Shown piece by piece: positions 45,481-56,945 of a stretch of 64,000 bases of DNA; position 1 is the stretch's first letter, and each line of letters begins with the position of its first letter. A program made the position numbers and the translations under genes. Source of the stretch: Laguncularia racemosa (taxonomy: Eukaryota > Streptophyta > Magnoliopsida > Myrtales > Combretaceae); NCBI GenBank assembly GCA_037954665.1, contig JBBMOL010000082.1, positions 496,001 to 560,000 on the forward strand, read 5' to 3'. The notes under the pieces are model-generated. The model was given only the letters and a program-made list of their open reading frames with translations. It was not told where the DNA came from and did not search any database.

Positions 45481-45499
45481 TAAGGGGAGGAGGGGGAAA
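45481..45499 (+). promoter_or_regulatory. polypurine tract, Tekay-like element
   Basis: TAAGGGGAGGAGGGGGAAA directly before the 3' LTR. Confidence 0.85.
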
Positions 45500-46019
45500 T
45501 GTAATACCTAAAAGTATTATTTATTTATTTATGTAATATATATATTATCACAAAGAGCAAAGGACGAGGATGTAACTTTAGAAAGTTTGAAGGGATAATT
45601 TGGACACTTCACACAAAAGATATAAATACTAAAATTAACCTAGAGAGCCTCCTTTATCATTTGAGTAGTGAAATAGAATTCACAAAGGATAGACACTTTC
45701 TACGAGAAACCCTAGGATGATGAAAGGAAAAAGGAGTGAATCCATTCTAAGTATGTGAGGTAAGGATCTTTATACAAATTCTAAATTATGTTAGTGCAAT
45801 TGGACTTCATGATTATCATGTGTGCATCAAGACTCGAGATTTGAGAAGGGATAATACAAGAATAGAGAATCAACGACTCAAAGTTGTGATTTGTGGAATT
45901 GTTGATGTGAGTACGAAATCCCTATAATCTAAATGCCATTATGTATTTTAGAGATATAATTAAGCTTAGGAATAAAGAGGTTTGAGTGTTGGAAAGTTTA
46001 AAGTAAAAGAAATAAGGTT

Positions 46020-46440
46020 TGTGGAAATTGCCAAGGGTAACATGGCCTACCAACATAGTCTTGTTTTGACCATGTTGAATTTGAAAGGTACACCGAGATA
46101 TACACGGCCTCCTAATACGGTCATGTTTTGGATAAGTTTAGTTGAGGGTGACATAGCCTCCCAACAATGTCTTGTTTAGACCATGTTGAGTGCGGAAGTT
46201 GCATCGAGAGATACATGGCCTCTTAACATGGTTGTGTTTCGACTGTGTTGAGTCAAGGGTAACACGACCTCTTAATACTGTCGTGTTTCAACTATGTTAA
46301 ATGAAGAAGAACATGACCTCCTAACACGATCATGTTCCAACCATGTTAAAACCAAATTTTACATTGAAAGAAACACGACTCCTAACACGACCGTACTTTA
46401 GCTCGTGTTGAGCAATATGGTCCCTAACATAACTATGTTG
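46020..46440. repeat. ACACGG-CCGTGTT minisatellite in the LTR
   Basis: About seven degenerate units of ACACGGCCTCCTAACACGG followed by TCGTGTT and a variable spacer. The 5' LTR has about three. Confidence 0.75.
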
Positions 46441-46779
46441 AATAAAGTATAAGTTAATTATATATTTACTTAACTTCAAATTAAACTAATATCTACGCAA
46501 CCTAGATAGCTAGTAAGGCCCTAAAGAAATTAAATGAATAGGCTTTAGTGAAATAAGAGAACAATATTGATCTTAGATTAAGTATTAAGTAGAGCTTTTT
46601 GATTGAACATATTTCAACTTAGCTGACATCTAAGTTCAGGAAGTGCTTAAGGCTAGGATTTAAGGTACGTGTAACTTCTATGATGATTTGTGCTTGCTTA
46701 AGATAGTTTATGTATTAAACTTGATTTAACTGGGTGAATTGGTTTAAGTGATTAAGTTATATGTTATATGCTCTTGGCT

Positions 46780-47080
46780 TGGCCCAGGGGCCCATAGTGG
46801 CAGATCCTTAAGGAGCACCCCAATGATCCTTGTATGATGTTATCCCTAGTGGAATTGTGTTTAGAAATGATTTGGGCTGAATGTTGATTAAGTGGTTTAA
46901 GTGGACATAGGTATAGGGCCCGTAGTGGTAGTTTCCATTACTTACGGCTCGTAGTGGCAGTTCCCATCACCAGGTTTAAGTGTACATGGGTGTAGGGCCT
47001 ATAGCAGTAGTTCCCATCACTAAGTTTAAGGATTACGGGATCATAGGTGTAGAGCCCATTGTGGCAGTTCCCATCACCAA
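46780..47080. repeat. GGCCCGTAGTGGCAGTTCCC minisatellite
   Basis: Four to five degenerate copies of a unit containing GGCCCGTAGTGGCAGTTCCC plus ATCACC, separated by 20-50 bp, within the 3' LTR. Absent from the shorter 5' LTR. Confidence 0.7.
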
Positions 47081-47379
47081 ATCATGCTCCAGTGTGTTAA
47101 GTGTGTTAAGGGAGTCATTAGTCCCCTATTAATGCTTGTGGTCCTAAATGTATTAAGGAAATGGTTGTTTGTTTCTAAGTATTGCATAACGTATGTAACA
47201 CTTGTTCATGTTTGTACATATGTATGTGTTTGTGTTATACATACTGGGCATTAGCTCACCCTTCGAGGAACCTTTTTCAGATGCAGGTATTGATGGAGAC
47301 GAGAACCCAGAAGATGACTTAGGCTTGGGTAAGCCATAGAGAGAGGAAGACGAAGATTTCCATTATTATTATGGTGATT

Positions 47380-47870
47380 TCCACAAAGTAGGCGTGTTCC
47401 CCAATTGAATGTGAACCTTAATTGCATGTACAAGAACAAAATAAAATTCCAAATTCTTACTATATTAGTAAAATTGGAACAAGTTGCAATTGTTGATATT
47501 ACTCACAACAATCCAAGTCCCACTCGCCACAATCCTTAAATTTGAATTGATAAGAGTGTTTTTAGTGAAAGAGAGAGACCCTTTTCACAGCAAAGAAGGT
47601 AGCAAAAGAAATCATAAAAAACTGACTTTTTGTTGTCTCTTTATAAGTATTTATACTAGTATTAAATAGGAAAAAATAACATAGTGCAAATGGTGAGACA
47701 TGGCTGGTCTTCTAGGCTCCATTTCGGTCAAATTATGTAGCACATGGCTGGTCCTCTAAGTCCATTTTAGTTCAATATGGACCATTAATGATCCACAACT
47801 AAGTGCTAGTGTGTTCAAGCTTCTTCTTGTAATACCGAAAAATGTACCTAACTAAATACAAAATAATTAT
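47380..47870 (-). repeat. diverged LTR fragment
   Basis: Resembles the 4246-5269 LTR family in reverse: ACTCGCCACAAT, TTGAATTGATAAGAG, the TATAAATACTT box on the minus strand near 47645 and GCTGGTCTTCTAGG. No end or target duplication identified. Confidence 0.5.
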
Positions 47871-47879
47871 ATAAAATAA

Positions 47880-48737
47880 ATGAAGACACTATGTGAATGT
47901 CTTTGGTTCCATTTGTTCAATTGCTCTGTTAATGGATTATGTGGTTGCATTGGTTTGATTCCCATCACTTTCACAATCCATACCCCACATGGGCTTATTA
48001 TATATATACATATTTTTTAGTCTATTTATATATAGTCTTTGCGAATGATCTCAAAAAGGAAGACCGGGGTCACTAGAGCTTAAAGTTGATATGTAGTTCT
48101 CAGTTTCCTAACTTAGGTAATGGAGTGCGATAAATCCATGTTGTATGTGGTATCCTATAGATTGCATATATTGTAGCACTCACGTGATTGATCATGCATT
48201 GCATATATTTGATTAAATAACTTGCTTGTAATTGCTTGTCAGTTCAATAGGAGGGTTATCTCACTAAATTTTCATAGCTTACAACCTAACAATTTCTCTT
48301 TCATGGGTTATGTCTAACACCAACAATGGGCTAGGAATCAAGTGATAAAAGCTTCAAACTCTAGGGCACAATTGGAGGATAGAGTAATTAATGGTCTAGA
48401 CTTAGATGGAGTAACATGAAATTATGGAACTTGTACATTCCCACTTTTCAAAATCTATTTTCCTTTGAACTTATCTAAACTTAAACTTCTTTAAAGTTGA
48501 GACTACTTGATTTTACAATTTGGTAGGGCATACCAATTCTCTATGGCTTTAGAGACTATGGATTACCAGTTTTGTTAGTTATTTTTATATGATAATTAGT
48601 TATATGTATTATAATGAAAAAAGATTTATTTAGAGTTTTGTAACCTCTAACTTGTAAGATAGTTTTCGCATCATGAGTATACATGAGATGTGATAACTTT
48701 TAGTGAAAACTACCAGCCCCCCTTTTGGAGGGTGACA
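47880..48737 (+). repeat. diverged 3' end of the long-LTR family
   Basis: From about 48500 it follows the end of the 5632-11282 LTR: GGGCATACCAATTCTCTA, ATATGTATTATAA, AGAGTTTTGTAACCTCTAAC, ending CCCCCCTTTTGGAGGGTGACA at 48737. The 5' part is too diverged to place. Confidence 0.55.
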
Positions 48738-49100
48738 CTCATTGCTTTTCTAGCTCATGCTTGGTATGTGTGACTTAGATAGGGCCACTTCTATATTGAA
48801 TTTATGTCAATGCTAAAAGGCCTACACCAATATGTCCCAAGTGTTGACTACATTTTGGTCCAATTGTGCGAATCAGATCAAGGCTAGCTAATTAAACTAT
48901 CTTAGAATGTTTGAACCATTAGTTGGTCATATTTTCTATATTTGCCCATTTTCCTTAAGTATAGTTGAGTCTGTAGCCTAGGGCATCAAATTCCGTTGGA
49001 CTTTTTAAATTTTGAAACTTTGAAATTTTCAAGGTATTTTCCAACATATATTGCTTGTAGGTTGACTAAAGCCATTTTCTTAAGACCATTTAGGCCTATG
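48738..49100. other. unassigned spacer
   Basis: No gene or repeat end recognised; contains a short AT-rich palindromic stretch near 49007-49035. Confidence 0.4.
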
Positions 49101-49836
49101 TGATGCGAACCTCGTCAACTCATGATGAAACTCGGCAATCGATTTGCTAACCTCAAAACCTAGGATCTCTCACGAATGATGGACACCATGACCTTTTGTC
49201 TATAAACAAGACAAGAACCTTAATATACGCAATAATGCCACAATTGATTATAGTAGGATCAATTGATAAGTTAAAGGATGAACGCCATGGATTTAAGAAT
49301 CTGATAAGTTCAATAGTTCTTCAAAGAACCAAAGAGAAATCTATCTCAATTGATGAGTAAGAAAAATGTTCTAAGATGGCTTACAAATGAATGTGTGATG
49401 ACTAATTATAGTCTCACAACAAATGTACCCAAAACATCACAAAAAAACTACTTGTGACTAAGGAAAACATTATATTCCAACAGCTTAAATCGGACAAAAG
49501 CCGCCTTATAATTTCTATCTAAGCTGGCACTCAAAGTCGGCGACTTAAACTACACATTGAACCAGCTTATGAAGTAAGCCTACCACTTAGGCCGACGGCT
49601 TACTTTGCCAACTTTCCTTGCAATTCTATTCCAGCCACTTTAGGCCCACAACTTTCTTTTAAGGCCGCCACCAAGGCTAGTGGTCTTCAACACTCTTGAA
49701 GTCGTCAGCCTTTAGTTCCGTCCCCGACTTTTGTCTTTATGATCCGCACTTCAAATATGCCCATACTATTTGTTCCCAACTCCTTATCTTGTCCTTAATC
49801 ATCCTTGGACCAATCATCCTAATGTGATCTTCATCA
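49101..49836 (-). repeat. 3' LTR, complete (copy B)
   Basis: A 736-bp LTR, TGATGCGAACC to GATCTTCATCA on the plus strand, a diverged relative of element 1 and 2 LTRs. A polypurine tract follows on the internal side. The left flank is CTATG. Its truncated duplicate is 2332-2476. Confidence 0.8.
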
Positions 49837-50573
49837 TTCCCCTCCTCTTGAAAAAGATTTTTCCTCAAATCATCATCTGCATTAAACCGACTCAAATTAG
49901 TAATATTAAAATTAGTACTAGTTGGATACGTACCTGGCAATTCCAATCTATAAATATGATCATTGATGCACTCTAGGAGTCGAAATGGACCCTCGCCTCT
50001 TAGAAGCTGCTTTAATCATCCTTGTGCTGGGAACCACCTATGACTTATGCTCATCCAAACCCAATCTCTGAGTTTAAATAGAACTTGACGATGCCATTTG
50101 CTGGTTCGTTTTACACTCTGCTTCTTCTGCTGCTCAATAATGAGCTTGGCCTTTTCATGTATCTCCACAAATTTCCTTGTTCCTACAACTAGAGCATTCT
50201 TAACATCACTAAGTCTCTCATTAGGATTTTCTTTGCACTTTGCTTTTCTCTCATCATTCAATGTTTTTCCTCTCTTTTCGCTTCCCTTTAACTTAAACTC
50301 TCGCTCCTTTTCTTCTGCAATAGAGCTCAGTTTAATTTTTTTACTAACTCCCTTTTGTTTACTCAATCTTTGTAACCTTACTTGATCTTCATAAAAATTT
50401 TCTTTTCTTTTGGCTTTTATTTTTATGTTCTCATAAACCTCATCTTCTTTCTCTTTTTCTTTTGGACTCTCACCTATTGTCTCTTTTTCACTCTCTTTCT
50501 TTTGACCACTCTCTTTGTGCAATTTCAACTAGTTCTCATAAACTTGTTTAGGGGTCAAAGGCATAAGAGTAAC
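49837..50573 (-). pseudogene. linker / integrase-tail remnant (copy B)
   Basis: The same arrangement as 2477-3213. MPLTPKQVYE, with Gln changed to a stop, leads into about 140 Lys/Glu-rich residues (KESGQKKESEKETIGES and onward), including EIHEKAKLIIEQQKKQSVK, the normal helix before the integrase C-terminus. RDWVWMS, FPAQG, LPGTYPTSTNFNITNLSRF and DLRKNLFQEEGNDE follow. Linker and tail share one frame with a single TGA near 50013. The remaining protease piece is at 55438-55559. Confidence 0.72.
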
Positions 50574-51176
50574 TAATAGGAATCAAAATCCGAAAAAACC
50601 TATCATTAGGGCAAGAACCAAATGATTTCAAATCTTGGCAATGAGGGCCGATTTTGAGCAAATCGACCCCGGAATTATTTATAAATTAACCTCTTTTCTA
50701 TTATTCTTGGATTGTGTTTTCCAACAGGCACACTTATTTGGCTTCACAAGGCGATGGACAAACTCATTAAGACTCAGCTTGTGAGTTATCCATGGACCGA
50801 CTTAAAAATCAAAGGTGAACTGAACCAATGAATTCCATTGCACAGCTAGCTTATTGAAGATTATTTTTGTATTTGTAATTTATTTTCTTGAACTATTATT
50901 TTGTAAGCTTTGTGGGACATTTTATTTGGTTGTAATTTTTCTTTTAGGACCAGCCCCCCTAAAAGTGGCATAGTTTTAATTTTGTGAACTTTTTAACCTT
51001 AAGAAAGCAAGTATAAATACTTGCTTAAGTAGGTTTTAGGGAGCTTTTGACATTTTGAGAAAACACCTCTTTTGCTGCCGTGAGGATCATCTTTGCTTGC
51101 AATTGATCTTTTATCAATTTCATCCTTGAAATTGTGGCGAGAACTGACTTGAAATCGATTGTGAGTAATATCAATC

Positions 51177-53411
51177 TGATGGGTCAATAACATCCATAAC
51201 AAAAACAGGGGGGGTATCGCTAGGATATTTCATGGCATCATAAATGTTAAATTTAATCACTTCACCATCAAATTCCATAGTGAGGGTACCATCATGTACA
51301 TCAATTTTCGTCCTGGATGTCTTAAGGAATGGTCTCCTTAATAATATCAGTGATGAATTATGAGAATCATCATCTTCCATGTCAAGCACATAAAAATCAG
51401 CAGGAAAAGCCAACCCATTAACTTGTAGTAAAACATCTTCTAGAACTCCCTCAGGATAAACATTAGACCTGTCAGCAAGTTGAACAATAACACCCGTTTC
51501 CTTCAAGGGACCAACATTCAAACATTGATAAACAGACAAAGGCATGACATTGATCGAAGCTCCTAGATCACACATGGCTTTAGCAATTCCAAGATTACCT
51601 ATTTTGCAAGGAATAGTAAACATACCTGGGTCCTTACATTTAGGAGGAAGCTTCTTCTGAATAATAGTTGAAACATTCTCACTCACACTAATCTTTTCAT
51701 TACCTTTCAGCTTCCTTTTGTTAGTGCACAATTCTTTGAGAAATTTAACATAGCAAAGTATTTGCTTAATTGCATCAAGCAAAGGAATATTTACCTCAAC
51801 TTTTCGAAAAGTTTCAAGAATCTCTTTTTCTTCGGCTTCATTCTTGGATTTCGCTAATCTAGAAGGGAAAGGAGGTGCTGTTAACATGACCTTTGGTGGC
51901 TCAACTAGAGATCCTCTAATCTGGTTATCCTGCTGGCTCGGAGTCGAAATCTCTTTCTTAGTCTCTTCCTCAAGATTAGATGGGTGTCCTTTCTTATTTG
52001 ATCCCTGCAATTCTGTTCCACTTCTCAAGGTAATTGCATTAACGCTTTGCTTCGAATTTGTGATAGTTTGAGAAGGTAACTTACCTTGAGTTTCTAACCT
52101 GTTTACAGAAGAAGCAAGTTGGCTCACCTAATTCTCCAAGTTTTGAATGCTCTGCTTTGTTTCCTCCTGAAATTGTTTTGTATTAACAGCAAGTGATTTA
52201 ACAATTTCCTCGAGAGACATACCTGAAGTGGAAGGAGCTTGTGGGACTTGGTTTGATGGCTTAGGTTGGAATTGTTGGAAATTTTGTGGTTTATTGCCAT
52301 ATTTGAAGTTAGGATGATCCCTCCATCCAAGATTATAAGTATTCGAGTATGGATCATATTTCCTTTGTGGCTGTCCTGGGAATCCTCCTACAGCATTGGC
52401 ATGCTCATGATTATCATCTTGCAATGTGGGACACATGTCGGTAGGATGATTAGGAGCAGCACAAATTCCACAAGTCTTCACCTGCTGTGTATTTCCAAGA
52501 GCTATCTATTGTACTAGGGAGGTTAGGTTAGAAATTTGATGTTCAAGATTAGAAACATTTACTTGATTTACCTTCCTTGAAGATGTATCATGCCTATACC
52601 TAAACTGTTGCGAATTAGCAGCCATAATGGAGATCAATTCCCTAGCTTTACCAGGGGTTTTATTCACTATAGCGCCTCCACTAGCAGCATCCATCATCTT
52701 CTTCTCCATCGGAAGCAGGCCTTCATAGAAGTATTGAATGAGAAGTTGTTCAGATATCCCATGTTGTGGACAGCTTGCACAAAGTTACTTGAACCTCTCC
52801 CTATACTCATGAAGAGTCTCGGTATCCCTTTGTTTGATGCCACAAATCTCTCTTCTTATACCAGCGGCTCTAAATGCAGGGAAAAATTTGTCCAAGAAGA
52901 GCCTCACCATATCTGTCCAAGTGGTTATAGAACCTGGAGGCAAATAAAACAACCAATCTTTAGCTCTAGTACTTAAAGAAAATGGAAAAGCACGTAACTT
53001 GATTTGATCGTCGGTTATTCCTTGCGGCCTCATACTAGAACACACTATATGAAACTCTTTCAAATGTTTATGAGGATCTTCATTCTCAAGACCTTGAAAG
53101 GTGGGTAGTAGATGTATCAAACCGGATTTCAACTCAAACTCAACAGCCAATTCAGGATATTGAATACAAAGTGTTTGTTGATTCACATCTAGTGCAGCCA
53201 ATTCTCTTAATGTTCTTTCAGGATTTGCCATATCTTCTTCTTTTTCAGAATCAATGGATGAATCAGACAAATCCGATGCCAAGTTCAGTCCAGGGGGTGA
53301 AGATGATACGATTTCTTTTTTACGCAGCCTAGCTTCTCTTCGCTGTATCTTAAAAGTCTTCTCAATCTCTGGATTATAAGTGAGTTCACCTGTATGAGAA
53401 GAATGAGTCAT
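51177..53411 (-). pseudogene. gag-protease of the Athila-type element
   Basis: One frame of about 745 codons from MTHSSHTGELT with three in-frame stops (near 52783, 52504 and 52126). Gag: YPELAVEFELKSGLIHLLP, LRAFPFSLSTRAKDWLFYLP, LFLDKFFPAFRAAGIRREIC. A Cys/His motif CGICAAPNHPTDMC is near residue 310. Protease at the end: AMCDLGASINVMP (intact DLGAS), VLEDVLLQVNGLAFPADFYV and LLRRPFLKTSRTKIDVHDG. Coding stops at DVIDPSD, exactly at the element end, where pol should begin. Confidence 0.88.
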
Positions 53412-53439
53412 ACAAGAATAGAAATAAATTTGAAACCAA

Positions 53440-53457
53440 TCCCCGGCAACGGCACCA
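53440..53457 (-). promoter_or_regulatory. primer binding site, tRNA-Asp type
   Basis: In element orientation TGGTGCCGTTGCCGGGGA, one mismatch from the tRNA-Asp complement used by Athila/Tat elements; about five bases from the LTR. Confidence 0.8.
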
Positions 53458-53462
53458 AAATT

Positions 53463-55126
53463 TGATGGGTATCAAATCTAACAAAAATAAAAACCTACTC
53501 CTAGACAATTATATGAATTGTGTATAGTAGTGAGTAGGGTCGTATCCACAGGGATTGGTTAAATATATTTCTATTAAAAGAGATTAGAAAGGAAAAGAAG
53601 AATTGGGGGGGTTTTGTTTGTGAATCAAAATAATATTGAAATCAGATAATAAAAATGTATAATGATAAGAGCCTAGCCAAAGGAATCAAGATAGTTTAAT
53701 TCTATGAATTGATCATCGATGCAAATATTTTCTATCCTTTATCCAAGATAAACTGGTTATGGTTATTATCAAGCTCTAATAACCTATCCCTCCTTACTTT
53801 CTTGATAATCAAAACAAGCTCTTTGATTATTTCTCTTATCGATTAGACAACCCTAAACAAGCTCTTAGGATTTAATCTATCAATAGCATTAAAAACAAGA
53901 GAGACTACCAATTCATGCCAATAGATTATAAGATAACCTATTTAAACAAGATCATATATCTCCATAACATGAATTCGACTATCTATTTTATAATCAAACA
54001 CGTTATTGTGTCACCGAAACTAGAACTATCAAACAATTACGGATTTGCCGTACTAGTTGACAATATATTAAGTTGCTAATTGAGTAGAAGAGCTCTAATT
54101 CATACCAATTAACAAAGATAATATTGACAAAACTTCCAGAACATATATAAATATCCGAAAACAAAGAGTAGAATAAAAGTAACTCAATTAGATCTCACAA
54201 TCCGTGAAGAATTAAACTTCAAAGATCCTTTGGCTAGAAAATTTGCTTAGCTACACATGTTCATCCTCCAAACGAAAGTTAAAAGAGAAAACATGTAAAA
54301 GTCTTTGTTGCCGGTGTCCCTTGCTCTGCCTCTCCTTCTTCCTTCTCGTCCAAAAACTCCTTTTTTTTCCTCTAGGGTTGGTTCTATTTATATTGTTAAA
54401 GGAATGGCAGAGGATCTTTAGCTAGCAAGATACGAATATGTCTTTCCTTTTTCAAGTAAATCTCGATAAGGAAATAATCGTCCGCTTGGCACGCCCAACA
54501 CCACGGCCAGATCTCAAGCCATGCCTTCCTCTGTTGATAATTCACACATCATCATCCGTGTTCAGTGTGTGCCATGGCTTCTACCACGGCCAGATCTCAA
54601 GCCGTGCCGTCCTTTGGTCGATGTTCTCCAATTTCTCATCCTTGTTTAATATATGGCACGGCTTCCAACACAGCTTCCACCATGACTTCTACCACGGCTT
54701 CCACCACGGCCAGATCACAAGTCGTGTCTCTTTCTGTTGATAGTCCACATTTCTTCCTTCTTGTGCAGTGTATAGCACGGCTTGTACCACGACCGGATCA
54801 CAAACCGTGCCTACTTCTATTGATCCTTCTAGACAGATACCCGGCCGTGTACTTCAACCGTGTATTTTCCTGTTGATTCAAAACCAAGTACACGGCCGTG
54901 TACTTCAACTACACGCCCATGTACTTTCCTCCAGTGGTGTAAATCTTTGTCTTTGATCCAAATTGTAGATGACTTCTCTAATTTACTTGAATTAGCACTC
55001 TTGACTCCATTTAACCTAATTTATCACCATAATAAAATTAAGTACCATATCCTTATGATTTATATAAAATCAATAACAAATTAACACAATTCATACTATA
55101 AAGATTGAGCATAAATGGCTCTATCA
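53463..55126 (-). repeat. 5' LTR of the Athila-type element
   Basis: A 1,664-bp LTR, TGATGGGTATC to GGCTCTATCA on the plus strand. At 54490-54925 it has about four ~100-bp units built on ACCACGGCCAGATCTCAAGC, then two ACACGGCCGTGTACTT motifs. Confidence 0.85.
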
Positions 55127-55437
55127 CAATCATTTCTTGTTGTTTACAAATTGTACTTCGTGAGTCATATCTAGGTGCTATTTATTGTTCCTACCTTTCA
55201 AGAGAATTAGGGTTCTTGATTTTCAAATTCAATTCAATTCAATTTGATTGGAATTCTAATTTATCTACATCTTATCTATTGTTCATTTCGTTCTTACATT
55301 GATCCAAATCACAATTTGGTCTCATTTTCATTTGAATCTATGTAAATAAGGGTTCAAGTAACTATTTGTTTATCTGCCAAATTAAGGAATTGTTCCCATT
55401 TGTTATTTGATTATGCTTAGTCGTTTTAGGCACATCA

Positions 55438-55559
55438 GTAGCTAGCCTTTGATGTACTTAAAGGAATATTTATTGATAAAGTCATCATGTTTAACCCTCC
55501 TATTAACTACCATGGTCTTCCGAGCAACAAGTGAGTAGCCTGCATTGGAACTACGTCAT
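55438..55559 (-). pseudogene. protease piece (copy B)
   Basis: Duplicate of 4123-4245. The minus frame gives VVPMQATHLLL-like, then FTNKYSF, joining 50573 once the solo LTR is removed. Confidence 0.6.
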
Positions 55560-56582
55560 TGATATGCCTAAATGGGAATTAAGCACAAGCAAAACAATCG
55601 AAATAACAACCCTAAAAGACAAGACCAATTCGGTTCACTTTTAGAGCAAAATTGGACCGCAAATCCTAAATGCAATCATTGATCCGAATGATGTATTTCA
55701 TACAATGATTAACACTGTGAAGTATTCCTCAATGAAGATGACAAATGATACTTGAAAAAGCCACATGATTACTAATAAAAAACAACAAGAACCACTTCCA
55801 TGATCTACCATCCAAATGGATTGATTTCATGATTCAAGAATTGTGCACAATGGATGAATTAAAAAAACAAGTATTATAGTAACTCAAATGAAGCACAATA
55901 TTTCGAATAATACTAACTCAAATCTGACCAAGAAATGTTTCAATCTAACCCTAGATATGACACACTAAAGAAGAAAAGAAAAGAAAACATAATAAATAGA
56001 AATTGATACAACTCACAATTTCAAGTTCTTGCACTCGCCACAATTTCAACTCTTGGGATTAAAATTGTTAAGAGGGGACTGAACGAGGATGAACCCTAAG
56101 CTCTCTTACGTAAAAGTGATGTGCTTAATTTGAAAAAGAAATTCTCCTAAAACCCTACCTTAAGCAAGTATTTATACTTACTCTCTTTAGGGTTAGAAAG
56201 TCTACAAAATTATAATTAGGCCACCTTCAGGGTAGCTGGTCCTAAATTAAAATTACAAACAAATGAAATTGTCCCAAAAGAAATTACAACATAAAATGGT
56301 CCAAAGAACCATTACAAGTACAAAAATAATATAATTCTTCAAGAGTTAATGCTTCGAAGTGAAATCAATCGTAGTGGCCTTTGGATGCAAATCTAATGAT
56401 GTCCTATGGCCATCAACTAATGTAAGACATTTTGGCATCCCATGAGGAAATAATATTGTACCTGTAAGATTATTATTCAAATATGTATTAGATATAAAGA
56501 AATAAAGTGAAATATGAGCGGTTTGGATCATCATGTAAATCAAGTTTTGAGAACACCTATGGTCTTGGAAAATTTCTCATCA
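55560..56582 (-). repeat. 3' LTR of the gag-protease element (copy B)
   Basis: 1,023 bp, the duplicate of 4246-5269, from TGATATGCCTAAATGG to TTTCTCATCA; left flank GTCAT. Confidence 0.85.
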
Positions 56583-56945
56583 TCTCCTCGGGCTTCTAAA
56601 AGATTTGCCTTCAAATCTAGAGAGTCATTTCTAGAACTAAACCTGGACATCTCTGTTGGCCTGTTCTGCTGGCTATCAGATATAGTGGAAGTAGTTCTGA
56701 TCTGTTCCTGAAACTAGTGGACCTCAGATGGAGTCATATGTGATAGTACTATGCGAGAACCTTCCACACTAACCATATAGGTGTTCCTGAATCCATCATG
56801 TAACACCTGCCGATCAAACATCCAGGGCTTACCCAACAACAAATGGAATGCACGCTTAGGAATCACATCACATAGGATCTTATTGTGACATTTCTGTCTA
56901 ACACTCACAGGCACCTTTGCCCTTAGCGTAACATACATACTACTT
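56583..56945 (-). pseudogene. protease C-terminus plus tail (copy B)
   Basis: Duplicate of 5270-5631: CDVIPKRAFHLLLGKPWMFD, VLHDGFRNTYM, MTPSEVH then a stop. Confidence 0.7.

Larger units (their letters stand above)
35293..47379 (+). mobile_element. old Tekay/Del-like Gypsy element with nested insertion
   Basis: Plus-strand element with 5' LTR 35293-36278, degenerate primer site, gag, full pol order (protease, RT, RNase H, integrase, chromodomain-like tail), polypurine tract and 3' LTR from 45500. It is split at 40788/45254 by the younger element. The MPPRR gag start, the pol order and the C-terminal chromodomain-like stretch (ILYVKVQWTNQ, EMRKKY) fit the Tekay/Del chromovirus lineage. It carries about fifty in-frame stops, so it is long dead. 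The 5' flank is GATTT; no matching duplication is found because the 3' LTR is broken at about 47379. Confidence 0.88.
45500..47379 (+). repeat. 3' LTR of the Tekay-like element, longer and broken
   Basis: Begins TGTAATACCT and follows the 5' LTR. It carries more array units (see 46020-46440) and about 950 bp more than the 5' LTR. It rejoins it at GAGAGGAAGACGAAGATTTCC (47340) and stops matching at GGTGATT (about 47377), missing the last ~250 bp. Confidence 0.75.
51177..55126 (-). mobile_element. Athila-type element with only one full LTR
   Basis: A 3,950-bp insertion with a perfect CAATC duplication (51172-51176, 55127-55131). The right LTR (53463-55126) and primer site are present. The left end has only TGATGGGT before protease coding sequence, so the 3' LTR and all of pol are missing. 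Absent at the equivalent site in copy A (about 3822), so it inserted after the duplication. Confidence 0.88.
50574..55437 (+). repeat. solo LTR, TGATAGG family (copy B), interrupted
   Basis: Duplicate of 3214-4122, 909 bp once the 51177-55126 insertion and its extra CAATC are removed. Start TAATAGGAATC, end GGCACATCA, flanks GTAAC (50569-50573) and GTAGC (55438-55442). Confidence 0.85.
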
